Counted from the first letter of the stretch, positions 18,196 through 26,669 are shown. The stretch: DNA of 64,000 bases from UBA1479 sp002706405 (GCA_963972255.1 CAXATO010000002.1:1-64000), one strand, 5' to 3'. The notes: generated from the sequence alone by a model not told the origin. A program made the numbers and translations.

Positions 18196-18262
18196 GGCCG
18201 GACGCTAGCACGCCACCGGTCAGGCCGCGAGCTTGCTAAAATAATGTAACCTTTTGGCCAGC

Positions 18263-18293
18263 TTGACGGTTTCGCCCATTCCGCCACTATAAT
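18263..18293 (+). promoter_or_regulatory. Candidate sigma-70-type promoter for the HisKA/GGDEF/EAL gene
   Basis: TTGACG at 18263-18268 and a perfect TATAAT at 18288-18293, separated by 19 bases, in an unusually AT-rich stretch for this genome. The spacer is two bases longer than ideal. A transcript from here would have a leader of about 75 bases before the ATG at 18376. The other direction serves the formyltransferase gene. Sequence match only. Confidence 0.5.
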
Positions 18294-18375
18294 GTTATAA
18301 AGGGTGAGGTAATTCCCCCAAACCTGCGGAAAACGGCCATCGATGATGGTCAGGGGGCAAACATAAACTGGTTCA

Positions 18376-20757
18376 ATGGCGGATATCTACGAAATCAAGC
18401 CGGGTGCCCGGCAGGCGGGCGGGCACCAACAGAACAACGGTGATGCCACGGAAGAGGCAAACGAAACCCTTCTGGAAACCCTTAGCCATGACCTGCGCAC
18501 ACCCCTGAATACGATCATCGGGTTTGCCGACATGATGGACCAGGAAATCCTGGGCCCGCTTTCCAACCCTCATTACCGCGAATACGTGGAGGTAATCTCC
18601 ACCGAAGGCCGGCGCATGCTGGACTTCATCAACGACCTGCTGAACCGCAAGCGCTTCGAGAACATGAAACGCACGGAACAGGGCTTCCGCCACGTCATCG
18701 AGTTGGCGCCGGACCTGATCGCCGTGTGCCGAAGCGGCGCCATCGACCTGATCAACCCGGCGGGGGCGGACATGCTGGGCGTATGGCCGGCGGTCGAACT
18801 GAAGGGGCGCATCTTCACCGACTTCGTCCATGCGGACAGCCTCGAGCATTTCAAAGGCGGGATCGAAAATCTGACCAAGGAACGCCTGCGCACGCCCATG
18901 GTGCTGTTGCGGGCCGACGGCGCGACCTTGGATGTCGAACTGGCCGCCCTGCCCTATGAGGAACATGAAGACGACGGCGACGGCACCGCCTACATCATCA
19001 TGGCGCGCGACGTGACCGAGCGGAACCGCGCCCTCAAGGCCCAGGCGACGCGCGAGGAACATCTGCGCAAGATCATGGACACGGTCGCCGACGGCATCAT
19101 CACCATCGACGAGACCGGCACCATCGAAACCCTGAACCCCACGGCGGAGGAAATATTCGGCTACATGCCCGGCGAACTGGTCGGCTCCAACGTCAAGGTG
19201 CTGATGAACGAGGAAGACGCCGCCAACCATGACCACTACCTGGCGCGTTACACCAATACGGGCGTGCGCCACATCATCGGCAGTGCGCGCGAAGTCATCG
19301 GCCGGCGCAAGAACGGCTCGCTCATCCCCATCGAATTGGCGGTCAGCGAGATGCGGTTTTCCGGGCGGCGCCTGTTCATCGGCGCGCTGCGCGACATTAC
19401 CGAGCGCAAGGAGAACGAGGAGCGTCTGCGCGATCTGGCGACCCGCGATCCGCTGACCCGGCTGCCCAACCGCAACCTGTTCACGGAACGGCTGGAAGAA
19501 GCGATCGAACAGGCCGATACCTGCGGTGTCGGCTTCGCCGTGCTGTTCCTTGATCTCGACAATTTCAAGACCATCAACGATGCCCTCGGCCATCTGATCG
19601 GCGACCGCATCATCCAATTGGCGGGTCAGCGCGTCTGCGGCTGCGTGCGCGGCCAGGACACGGTCGCCCATCTGTCCGGCGACGAGTTCATGGTAATTTT
19701 GGAAGGCATGGATGACGAAGCCCGCGCCGCCAAGATCGCCCGCGATGTTCTGAAAAGCCTGTCGCAGCCGTTCAAGGTTGATGGTCGCGAGGTCTTCACC
19801 TCGTGCAGTATCGGTGTCGTCATGTACCCGAAGAACGCGGGCTCCCTGGTCGAGCTGATGCGCAATGTGGACACCGCCGCCCACTTCGCCAAGAAGCAGG
19901 GCCGCGCCAACTTCCAGTTCTACACGGAACAGCTTTCCGAAGACGCGCGGCGGCGGATCGAGGTCGAAAGCGGCCTGCGCCGCGCCTTGGAGAACGATGA
20001 GTTCGAACTGGTCTTTCAGCCCAAGGTGGACCTTGAAACGCGCTGCATCATCGGGGCCGAAGCGCTGCTGCGCTGGGACAATGCCAACCTGGGCAAGGTG
20101 TCACCGGTCGAATTCATCCCCGTCGCCGAGGAAACGGGCCTGATCGTTTCCATCGGCAGTTGGGTGCTGCGCCAAGCCTGCGAAACGGCCGCACGTTGGA
20201 TCAAGGAAGGGCTGCCCGATTGCCATATCGCGGTCAACCTGTCGGCCATGCAGTTCCTGCACGGCGATCTTGCCGGCGAGATTAAAGAGGTTCTCGAAAC
20301 CTGTGAGGTTCCCCCGCATCTGCTTGACGTGGAATTGACGGAAAGCATGCTGGTTTCCAATGCCGAGGAAACCATCCGTATTCTCAAGGTCATCAAGGAC
20401 ATGGGCGTCAACGTGTCGATGGATGATTTCGGCACCGGGTATTCGTCGCTCAGCTACCTGACGCGCTTCCCGCTCGACAACCTGAAGGTCGACCGGTCCT
20501 TCGTCACGGGACTGCCCGATGACCGCGATGCCTCGGCCGTGGCGCGGGCCATCATCTCCATGGCGCAGAACTTGAACCTGCATATCATCGCCGAAGGGAT
20601 CGAAACGGAAAACCAGGTCGGCTTCCTGCATGCGCTGGGCTGCCAGGTCGGCCAGGGCTATCTGTTCAGCCCGCCGGTCAGCAATGAAAAATTCATGGAA
20701 CTGGTGCGTGCCGGCGCGAGCGCTTTCGCCAAGACACCGCCCGCCGCCGGAGAATAG
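18376..20757 (+). CDS. HisKA-PAS-PAS-GGDEF-EAL protein
   Basis: 793 aa, no membrane segment seen. Order: a histidine-kinase dimerisation motif SHDLRTPLNTIIGF with the phospho-acceptor H38; a PAS at about 95-215; a second PAS at about 225-345; GGDEF at about 355-520 with signature SGDEF and an upstream RGQD that fits the RxxD inhibitory I-site; and EAL at about 535-785 (AEALLRW, AVNLSAMQ, ELTES, DDFGTGYSS, LKVDRSF, AEGIET, GQGYLFS). No HATPase domain follows the HisKA, so it cannot be an ordinary kinase. Both cyclase and phosphodiesterase motifs look intact. Likely a c-di-GMP enzyme whose HisKA is used for dimerisation or phosphate input. Confidence 0.92.
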   Translation: MADIYEIKPGARQAGGHQQNNGDATEEANETLLETLSHDLRTPLNTIIGFADMMDQEILGPLSNPHYREYVEVISTEGRRMLDFINDLLNRKRFENMKRTEQGFRHVIELAPDLIAVCRSGAIDLINPAGADMLGVWPAVELKGRIFTDFVHADSLEHFKGGIENLTKERLRTPMVLLRADGATLDVELAALPYEEHEDDGDGTAYIIMARDVTERNRALKAQATREEHLRKIMDTVADGIITIDETGTIETLNPTAEEIFGYMPGELVGSNVKVLMNEEDAANHDHYLARYTNTGVRHIIGSAREVIGRRKNGSLIPIELAVSEMRFSGRRLFIGALRDITERKENEERLRDLATRDPLTRLPNRNLFTERLEEAIEQADTCGVGFAVLFLDLDNFKTINDALGHLIGDRIIQLAGQRVCGCVRGQDTVAHLSGDEFMVILEGMDDEARAAKIARDVLKSLSQPFKVDGREVFTSCSIGVVMYPKNAGSLVELMRNVDTAAHFAKKQGRANFQFYTEQLSEDARRRIEVESGLRRALENDEFELVFQPKVDLETRCIIGAEALLRWDNANLGKVSPVEFIPVAEETGLIVSIGSWVLRQACETAARWIKEGLPDCHIAVNLSAMQFLHGDLAGEIKEVLETCEVPPHLLDVELTESMLVSNAEETIRILKVIKDMGVNVSMDDFGTGYSSLSYLTRFPLDNLKVDRSFVTGLPDDRDASAVARAIISMAQNLNLHIIAEGIETENQVGFLHALGCQVGQGYLFSPPVSNEKFMELVRAGASAFAKTPPAAGE

Positions 20758-20793
20758 CCGGGGCCCCTGCGTCTGCCCCCACCCGCACGGCCT

Positions 20794-21321
20794 TCAGGTC
20801 GCGATGATGGCGTCGATCTCTTCCTGATCCATGGTCTTGGTCGCGCCATGGATGATGCCGGAGGCCGTGTCCAGCAGGCGCTGGATCATGCGTGACATGA
20901 CCGTCGCCTGCTCGCGCAGCATGTCCGCGTCCCCCGCCTCGATGTAGCGTTCCAGAAGCTGAATGCTGGTCACGATCACGTTGTCCAATTGCCGCACCGT
21001 ATGGTCGAACGGCTCGCGGTAGACCGGCAACACATGCGCGTAGGCTTCCATCGCCAATTCCCGGTCGGCGATGGTCGAGTCGCGGAAATGCTCGACATAC
21101 CCCTTGGGCTGCCAGGCCTTCACCTCTTCCATGATTTCCGGCATGTCGGGAACCATTTCCAGCAACATGACGATTTCATTGAAGTGGTTGAGGTAATCCG
21201 TGGCCAACAGGGTGTCGGAATCCAGATTCGACCCGGCAGCGCGGGCCTTGAGGTCAAGATATTCCGGCGATGGTTCCGTCACCATGTCTATGCCCACAGC
21301 CGCCGCGGAAGTTGACGCCAC
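20794..21321 (-). CDS. Hypothetical helical protein
   Basis: 175 aa from a GTG at 21321 preceded by AAGGGA at six bases; an ATG at 21285 is also possible. Soluble, helical, acidic. The core runs LLATDYLNHFNEIVMLLEMVPDMPEIMEEV, continues with DSTIADRELAMEAYAHV (residues about 90-106) and ends TMDQEEIDAIIAT. No family recognised. It converges on the GGDEF-EAL gene (36 bases between stops) and is divergent from trmJ across the window's largest intergenic gap. Coding use matches the neighbours. A signalling link to the adjacent c-di-GMP gene is only a positional guess. Confidence 0.7.
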   Translation of the reverse strand: MASTSAAAVGIDMVTEPSPEYLDLKARAAGSNLDSDTLLATDYLNHFNEIVMLLEMVPDMPEIMEEVKAWQPKGYVEHFRDSTIADRELAMEAYAHVLPVYREPFDHTVRQLDNVIVTSIQLLERYIEAGDADMLREQATVMSRMIQRLLDTASGIIHGATKTMDQEEIDAIIAT

Positions 21322-21673
21322 GAGAGATCCCTTCAGGCCGCCTTGCCCCCACCCTGGCGGCCGCCGTACCAACCGACGTCGGCGCCCCCCGCGAAATCGG
21401 CCGGATCAATCGAATTTACCCGCCCAGCATAATCGTCTGGGCGGCAATTTCCAATCGGCCATTGAGAACCCCCAATCTTGTATACAACCTGACCTGGGCC
21501 GTGACCCCGGGCCGGAACCCTTGAGAATTGCCGCCGCTTTCGGCATTCTCCCGCGACCCTGCGGCGGACAAGACGCCCCGGGGACAGCAACCCGAGGCCC
21601 CCCATGACCGACACCCCTATCCACCCGTTCAACATCACGCCGCGCGCCGCCGCCGGAAAAGGCTGACGCGATC
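21322..21673. other. Structured divergent intergenic region
   Basis: 352 bases between two divergent genes with no long reading frame that looks real. It holds an 8-bp perfect inverted repeat CCGCCCAG...CTGGGCGG with a 9-base loop (21420-21444), a perfect 10-bp palindrome TTGTATACAA at 21478-21487, and a 20-codon frame at 21604-21666. The palindrome is of the general kind bound by dimeric regulators. No T-rich terminator or tRNA-like structure is visible. Confidence 0.5.
21604..21666 (+). other. Possible 20-codon upstream ORF before trmJ
   Basis: ATG at 21604, protein MTDTPIHPFNITPRAAAGKG, stop TGA at 21664-21666, only 7 bases before the trmJ ATG. A CGAGG six bases upstream could serve as ribosome site. 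It might be a translated leader that couples to trmJ, or chance. No lead-peptide features such as repeated codons for one amino acid are seen. Confidence 0.25.
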
Positions 21674-22474
21674 ATGGCCGGCACGGATTCATCTCAGCGC
21701 GGGGACGCGGACACGATCGACGCGGCAGGCGCGCCCGCCGTCATCCTGGTCGAACCCCAATTGGGCCAGAACATCGGCATGGCGGCACGGGCCATGCTGA
21801 ACTGCGGGCTGACGGACCTGCGTCTGGTCAATCCCCGCGACGGCTGGCCGAGCGAGCCGGCACGGGCCGCCGCCTCGGGCGCCGATCTGGTGATCGATCA
21901 GGCCCGGATCTACGCCACCGCCGCCGACGCGGCCGCCGATCTGAACCTGGTCGTCGCGACCACGGCGCGGTCGCGCGACATGACCAAACGGGTCCTGACG
22001 CCGCGCCGCGCGGCCGAGGAAATCCGCCACATATATGCCGAGAGCGGCGCCCGCACGGGCATCCTGTTCGGCCGCGAGGCGAAGGGACTGACCAACGACG
22101 AGGTCGCCCTTGCCGACGCCATCCTGAACGTGCCCCTGAACCCGGCGTTCTCGTCCCTCAATCTGGCCCAGGCGGTGCTGCTGGTCGGCTACGAATGGCG
22201 GCTGATGGGACTGGACGTGCCGGCCGAAGACCTGGCCATGCCCAAGACCACGCGCCCCGCCGACCATCAGGACCTGGTCCATCTGTTCGAACATCTGGAA
22301 AGCGAACTGGAGACCTGCGGCTTCCTGCAGCCGCCGGAACGCGCCCCGACCATGGTCCGAAATTTGCGCAACCTGTTCGGCCGCGCCCGCCTGACGGACC
22401 AGGAGGTCCGCATCCTCCGGGGCGTGATCGTCGCCCTGCGCCGGGGACCGCGGTCCCCGGACGCGGAGGAATGA
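21674..22474 (+). CDS. trmJ: tRNA (cytidine/uridine-2'-O-)-methyltransferase TrmJ
   Basis: 266 aa SPOUT-class methyltransferase that methylates the ribose at position 32 of certain tRNAs with SAM. Motif 1 is VEPQLGQNIGMAARAMLNCG; the knotted SAM-binding part has GILFGREAKGLTNDEV and NVPLNPAFSSLNLAQAV. The C-terminal extension (LVHLFEHLESELETCGFLQP, FGRARLTDQEVRILRGVI) is characteristic of TrmJ and distinguishes it from TrmL and RlmB. The start ATG at 21674 gives an N-terminal tail of about 20 residues; no strong ribosome site is visible. Confidence 0.92.
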   Translation: MAGTDSSQRGDADTIDAAGAPAVILVEPQLGQNIGMAARAMLNCGLTDLRLVNPRDGWPSEPARAAASGADLVIDQARIYATAADAAADLNLVVATTARSRDMTKRVLTPRRAAEEIRHIYAESGARTGILFGREAKGLTNDEVALADAILNVPLNPAFSSLNLAQAVLLVGYEWRLMGLDVPAEDLAMPKTTRPADHQDLVHLFEHLESELETCGFLQPPERAPTMVRNLRNLFGRARLTDQEVRILRGVIVALRRGPRSPDAEE

Positions 22475-22529
22475 TTCTGTTTTACGCAAATACGCCGTCG
22501 CGGGCCGCATGGCCCGCTCGGGATTTGCG

Positions 22530-23576
22530 TCAATCCATCACGAACACGCCCTTGCCGGTCGTCTGGGTGTCGAACAGCTTGTAGGCCGCGTCCGCCTGAT
22601 CGAGCGTGAAGCGGTGGGAGAACAGGGCGTCGACGTCGATCTTGCGTTCGGCGACGAAGGCCGCGCAATCGGCCTGGCCGTTCTTGGAAAAGGTCCAGGA
22701 GCCGAGGATGGAGACCTGACGGCGCAGGATGTCCTGGCTGACGTCGAGCGTCACCTGCCCGCCTTCGCCGACGAAGCACGCCGCGCCCCAGGCCCGCAGA
22801 CAGCGCACGGCCGAGGCCCGGGCCTCGGCATTCGATGAGCAGTCGAGAGATTTGTGCGCGCCTTCGCCACCCGTCAGATCGCGGATCGCCGCGACCACGT
22901 CGTTGCCCATGGGGTCGATGACCTCGTCCGCGCCGAAATCTTCCGCCAGCTTGCGCCGCTCGGCGGAAATATCCAGGGCGATGACGCGCGCACCCATGGC
23001 CTTGGCCAGCTGTGTGGCGCTGAGGCCCACAGGCCCCTGGCCGAAGATCACCACGGTCTCGTCACCGGCCAGGTCCAGGCGCTTCAGCGCACCGTATGCC
23101 GTGCCCGTGCCGCAGGAGATGGCCGCGCCGGTGGTGAAGCTGAGCTCGTCCGGCAGACGGACCAGGGTATGGGCCGGCACCTTCATGTATTCCGCATGGG
23201 CGCCGTGGCCCGTGGTGCCGTAAACGGTGATGCCGTCGATGCACATCTGCGACCAGCCCGTGCGGCAATGCTTGCACACGCCGCAGCCGGAATAGTGATG
23301 ATCCATCATGCGGTCGCCGATGCGGGCCTGGGCTTCGGACACGCCCTCGCCGACCTCGACCACCACGCCGCAGGGCTCATGCCCGGCGATGATCGGGCCC
23401 TTGCGCTCGCCCAGGCCCAGCGTCGGGGTGCCCGGCGGGTTGCGATAATATTTCAGATCGCTGCCGCACATGCCCGATGCCTTGATCTGCAGCACGACCT
23501 CGCCCGGTCCCGGATGAGGGTCGGGGAAATCCATGATCTCGATCTTGCGGTCGCCGGGAAACACCACTGCCTTCAT
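22530..23576 (-). CDS. Zinc-binding MDR family dehydrogenase
   Basis: 348 aa medium-chain dehydrogenase. Catalytic zinc residues lie in GMCGSDL and AGHEPCGVV; the structural zinc Cys are in SGCGVCKHCRTGWSQMC; the Rossmann loop is VVIFGQGPVGLSATQLAKAMG with ALDIS giving the expected acidic residue for NAD(H). It most resembles the threonine/sorbitol dehydrogenase-like branch, but the substrate cannot be told from sequence. The ATG at 23576 follows AAGAGGA. Directly upstream lies a 10-bp triple repeat that separates it from coq7 (same strand, 79 bases apart). Confidence 0.88.
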   Translation of the reverse strand: MKAVVFPGDRKIEIMDFPDPHPGPGEVVLQIKASGMCGSDLKYYRNPPGTPTLGLGERKGPIIAGHEPCGVVVEVGEGVSEAQARIGDRMMDHHYSGCGVCKHCRTGWSQMCIDGITVYGTTGHGAHAEYMKVPAHTLVRLPDELSFTTGAAISCGTGTAYGALKRLDLAGDETVVIFGQGPVGLSATQLAKAMGARVIALDISAERRKLAEDFGADEVIDPMGNDVVAAIRDLTGGEGAHKSLDCSSNAEARASAVRCLRAWGAACFVGEGGQVTLDVSQDILRRQVSILGSWTFSKNGQADCAAFVAERKIDVDALFSHRFTLDQADAAYKLFDTQTTGKGVFVMD

Positions 23577-23590
23577 TGTCTTGGTCCTCT

Positions 23591-23620
23591 TGGTTTCTTT
23601 TGGTTTCTTTTGGTTTCTTC
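23591..23620. repeat. Three tandem copies of a 10-bp unit
   Basis: TGGTTTCTTT is repeated three times head-to-tail at 23591-23600, 23601-23610 and 23611-23620; the last copy differs at its final base. It is 15 bases upstream of the MDR dehydrogenase ATG, in its 5' leader or promoter. On the minus strand it reads as a purine-rich AAAGAAACCA tract. Tandem repeats of this type can change copy number by slippage. The unit is about one helical turn. Confidence 0.85.
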
Positions 23621-23655
23621 TGGGTCTTGGATGGTCTTCAGGCGCGTGCGGCGGA

Positions 23656-24243
23656 TCAAATCCGCTCGGACAGCCAGATGGCGAGCTTCGATCCCCGCTT
23701 GATGGCGCCTTTCAGGGCTTCGAAACCGGGGGTTTCCTCGGCCCCCAGTTCCAGCGCCGTGTCGTGATGTTCCAGTTCTTCCTGGCGGAATTTCTCGAAG
23801 GTATCGCGCAGATCGTCCTCGCCTTCGCCTTCCAGGCGCGCGATCTGGGCCGCGTAATGTTCGTCGATGGCTTCCTCGACCGCGACGGTGCAGGCATGGG
23901 CCGCCTTCTCGCCCATGAGCGCCGTGCCCGCCCCCAGCGCGAAACCGGCCAGATGCCACAGCGGCAACAGCGCCGTCGGGCGCACCCGGCGGTCGGCCAC
24001 CAGGTCGTTGAAGGTGGCGAGGTGAACCTCTTCCTGTTCCGCCATATGCTTGATGGCGCCGCCGCCGGCATCCTTGCCCAGCACGGCCATCTGGCCCTCG
24101 TAGATGCGCACGGCGCCGTATTCGCCCGCGTGATCGACGCGCAACATGCGCTCGACCATGTCGGCCTTGGACGGATCGCCCGGCATGCGCCGGGGCTTGG
24201 CGGCGGTCTGCTTGGATGTCTTGGCGGTGGGTTTGGTCGCCAT
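23656..24243 (-). CDS. coq7: Demethoxyubiquinone hydroxylase
   Basis: 195 aa di-iron monooxygenase hydroxylating demethoxyubiquinone in aerobic ubiquinone synthesis. Iron-ligand motifs are VDHAGEYGA, MAEQEEVH, VEEAIDEHY and FRQEELEHHD, matching the two Glu-x-x-His halves of Coq7. The first 25 residues are a basic, Ala/Lys-rich extension. ATG at 24243 follows TAGGAA. It sits after dsbB (29 bases) in a leftward set yqaA-like, dsbB, coq7, probably one transcript. Alphaproteobacteria commonly use Coq7 or UbiL/UbiM for these steps. Confidence 0.95.
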   Translation of the reverse strand: MATKPTAKTSKQTAAKPRRMPGDPSKADMVERMLRVDHAGEYGAVRIYEGQMAVLGKDAGGGAIKHMAEQEEVHLATFNDLVADRRVRPTALLPLWHLAGFALGAGTALMGEKAAHACTVAVEEAIDEHYAAQIARLEGEGEDDLRDTFEKFRQEELEHHDTALELGAEETPGFEALKGAIKRGSKLAIWLSERI

Positions 24244-24272
24244 GGTTTCCTACTGCGTCCTTGAACGCCCTG

Positions 24273-24773
24273 TCAGGCGGCCTTCATGCGGCGGACGGCG
24301 GCGAAGCACAGTCCGGCCATGACGGCGGAGAAGGCCGCATTATAGGTCGCCATGGAGAGGCCAAGGAAGACCCAGTCCACGGAATCACAGGATTTTTCCG
24401 GCGGCGCCGACAATCCGGCCAGCAGATCCGTCGTCGAGTCCAAGGTGGTGACGGTGCCGCCGCACACGGCGGAGGCCCACCAATGCTGCTCGACCCCCAC
24501 GTGATAGACCGCGATTGCGGCACCAATGGCGAAGGCGAGCGCCGCCAGCCCGACCACGGCGCGGGCGGCCTTGGCATCGGGGCGCATCATGCAGGCCCCG
24601 GCGAACAGGCCGATCACGGCATAGGGGATACGCTGGTAAAGGCACAGATTGCACGGCTCGAGCCCCAGGACGAACTGGGCATGCAGGGCCAGGCCCAAAG
24701 CCGCCGCCGATATGGCGAACAGGCCCGCCGGGTACCAGCGTTGCAGTTTGGGATCCTCGAGCAGGGATAACAT
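24273..24773 (-). CDS. dsbB: Disulfide bond formation protein DsbB
   Basis: 166 aa inner-membrane quinone reductase that reoxidises DsbA. Four transmembrane segments are visible. The first periplasmic Cys pair is C41/C44 in EPCNLCLYQR; the second is C104 (AVCGG) and C129 (EKSCDSVDW), as in the family. The ribosome site TAGGAG overlaps the stop codon of the preceding YqaA-type gene, so the genes are translated together. Electrons pass to ubiquinone, whose synthesis gene coq7 is the next gene, a plausible but unproven functional link. Confidence 0.93.
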   Translation of the reverse strand: MLSLLEDPKLQRWYPAGLFAISAAALGLALHAQFVLGLEPCNLCLYQRIPYAVIGLFAGACMMRPDAKAARAVVGLAALAFAIGAAIAVYHVGVEQHWWASAVCGGTVTTLDSTTDLLAGLSAPPEKSCDSVDWVFLGLSMATYNAAFSAVMAGLCFAAVRRMKAA

Positions 24774-24782
24774 CGCGGTCTC

Positions 24783-25364
24783 CTACAGCACGAACCTGAT
24801 AACCACGAATCCGCCGACCAGGAGAAGGCAAAAGATCGTGAACAGCAGCCCCAGGCGCTTTTCGATGAAGGCGCGGATCGGTTCCCCGAAATACCACAAG
24901 AGCCCCGCCACCAGATAGAACCGCAGCCCCCGCGCCAGCACCGAGGCGACGCAGAACACCCAGATATCCAGCGACGCCAGGCCGGACAGGATGGTGATGA
25001 CCTTGTAGGGGAAGGGTGTCACGCCGGCGATGAACACGGCCCAGGCGCCCCAGTCCGCATAGGTCTGGCGGAAGGTCTCGAACTTGGCGGTATAGCCGTA
25101 GAATTCCAGCATGGGTCGGCCGACCTGGTCGAACAGGAAGGCGCCGATGGCATAGCCCAGCAGACCGCCCAGCACCGAGGCGACGGTACAGATAAAGGCG
25201 ATCCGCCAGGCCCGGGCCCGGTCGGCCAGAACCATGGGGACCAGCATCACATCGGGCGGGATGGGAAAGACCGAGCTTTCGATGAAGCTGAGGATCGCCA
25301 GCCAACGGCTTGCATGGCGGTGGCCGGCCAGGGCCAGAACCCGATCATAAAGGCGGCGCAGCAT
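24783..25364 (-). CDS. YqaA/DedA-like (VTT domain) membrane protein
   Basis: 193 aa with four to five hydrophobic segments. The SNARE-associated/VTT signature is present as FIESSVFPIPPDVMLVPMVL, LGGLLGYAIG and FIAGVTPFPYKVITILSGL, closest to the YqaA family. These proteins are thought to move or scramble lipids in the inner membrane; for YqaA itself no reaction is established. First gene of the leftward set with dsbB and coq7. Divergent from the dioxygenase gene across 210 bases, where I see no clear regulatory element. Confidence 0.85.
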   Translation of the reverse strand: MLRRLYDRVLALAGHRHASRWLAILSFIESSVFPIPPDVMLVPMVLADRARAWRIAFICTVASVLGGLLGYAIGAFLFDQVGRPMLEFYGYTAKFETFRQTYADWGAWAVFIAGVTPFPYKVITILSGLASLDIWVFCVASVLARGLRFYLVAGLLWYFGEPIRAFIEKRLGLLFTIFCLLLVGGFVVIRFVL

Positions 25365-25574
25365 GGGTGATTGGCCTCGTCCGGTCAGCGAAAGCGTCGG
25401 GCGCTTCTATCAGGCGACCGGCGCGGAGACAATGGGAACAGCGCCGCGCCGGTACCGCCGAAAGACCTGGAATTCGGGCGGAAAGAGGCCGCATCGGCAC
25501 AGCTTTGGGGCTTTGAATTTTGCAGGGGCACCCGTATTCTTTGATCAGAAACATCTAACAAAAGGCAGAAACCG

Positions 25575-26555
25575 ATGAACCATCCAACCGCGCCGCTGAA
25601 AGGCGATTTCGGCATTTTGATCGATCAGGTCACACCCGATGACCTGGGCAACCCGGACTTCCAGGCCTGGGCCCATGGCCTGTGGCTGGACCACGGCGGG
25701 CTGCTCGGCGTCCGCGGCGAAAAGCTGGCCGAGCTGACGCCCGCGCAGCTTGTCGGCTGGTCCGAAGTCTTCGGCACCATCGAGGAGAAAATCCAGACGG
25801 CGCGCGAGGACAAATCCGTCAAAGGCTTTCCCATCCTGCGCATCGGCAACGTGAAAAACGAGGACGGCAAGATCGTCGCGCAGTTGCTGCAGGTACCGCA
25901 GCTGACCAGCGATGCGGACATTCGCTACAATCCGGAAACCCGGCGCCCCGTATGGCACACAGACTCCACGTTCCGCGCCAGGCCGCCGGTCGGCTCGGTC
26001 TTTCATTGCCGCAAGGCCCCGCCCGAGGGCGCGGAAACCCTGTTCGCCGACATGCAGGGCGCCTATGCCGCCCTGCCCCCGGCGGAACGGCAGAAGCTCG
26101 ACGGCCTGGAAGCGGTCTGCTCCCTCGCCCATCATGACAAGAAGATCAACAGCTACTCGCCCCACTATCCGGTGCTGACGCCCGAGCAGCGCAAGGAAAA
26201 CCCGCCCAACCGCGTGCCCATCGTCCTGGACCATCCGGTCACGGGCCGGCCGTCGCTGTACGGTCTCAACAGTTCGACCTGCGCCATCGTGCCCAAGGGG
26301 CAGGAGATCGACCCGGCGGACCTGGACAAATGGGACCTGGAAGGGGTGGAAGACGACAGCGTGATGATCTGGCGCGACATGCTGCCCACCGTCACCGGCC
26401 CCGAATTCACCGTGAAATGGCAGTGGGAGCCCGGCGATGTCGTGGTCTGGGACAACCGCTCGACGATCCACGCGGGGACCGGCTTCGATTACAACAAGTA
26501 CGAGCGGGAAATGTGGCGGCTGACGCTGGTGGCCGAGGCCCGGGCACGGGCCTGA
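25575..26555 (+). CDS. TauD/TfdA family 2-oxoglutarate-dependent dioxygenase
   Basis: 326 aa Fe(II) enzyme. The facial triad is H128 and D130 in WHTDSTF and H299 in NRSTIHAGTGFD; the 2-oxoglutarate-binding Arg is in YEREMWRLTL. DNRS-x-H-AG near the C-terminus is standard for the family. Substrates of homologues include taurine, alkylsulfonates and phenoxyacetates; the neighbours (tRNA gene, lipid protein) give no hint, so substrate is unknown. ATG at 25575 with GGCAGAAACCG upstream, a weak ribosome site. Single-gene unit followed by the opposite-strand tRNA gene. Confidence 0.9.
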   Translation: MNHPTAPLKGDFGILIDQVTPDDLGNPDFQAWAHGLWLDHGGLLGVRGEKLAELTPAQLVGWSEVFGTIEEKIQTAREDKSVKGFPILRIGNVKNEDGKIVAQLLQVPQLTSDADIRYNPETRRPVWHTDSTFRARPPVGSVFHCRKAPPEGAETLFADMQGAYAALPPAERQKLDGLEAVCSLAHHDKKINSYSPHYPVLTPEQRKENPPNRVPIVLDHPVTGRPSLYGLNSSTCAIVPKGQEIDPADLDKWDLEGVEDDSVMIWRDMLPTVTGPEFTVKWQWEPGDVVVWDNRSTIHAGTGFDYNKYEREMWRLTLVAEARARA

Positions 26556-26582
26556 CGGCGGCCGGCCACGTCAAGGGAAGGA

Positions 26583-26669
26583 TGGTGCGGGCGGGGAGAA
26601 TCGAACTCCCACTTCCTTGCGGAAACCAGATTTTGAGTCTGGCGCGTCTACCAGTTCCGCCACGCCCGC
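26583..26669 (-). tRNA. tRNA-Leu (anticodon CAA)
   Basis: 87 bases including an encoded CCA (TGG at 26583-26585 on the plus strand). The acceptor stem is GCGGGCG paired with CGCCCGC, discriminator A; the anticodon arm is CCAGA-CTCAAAA-TCTGG giving CAA, read as Leu UUG codons. The long variable arm (TTTCCGCAAGGAAG) and GTTCGATTC T-loop fit a class II tRNA-Leu. It stands alone, and no integrase or direct repeat of its 3' end was seen nearby. Confidence 0.97.

Noticed and set aside
18376..18540. A histidine kinase at the N-terminus of the GGDEF-EAL protein
   Set aside because: Only the dimerisation motif is present; the ATP-binding domain is absent, so kinase was not called.
23591..23620. Considered as a CRISPR or mobile repeat
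   Set aside because: Units are 10 bp with no spacers and no cas genes; it is a simple tandem repeat.
26583..26669. tRNA-Leu as an integration site
   Set aside because: No integrase gene or repeat of the tRNA 3' end was found in the window.
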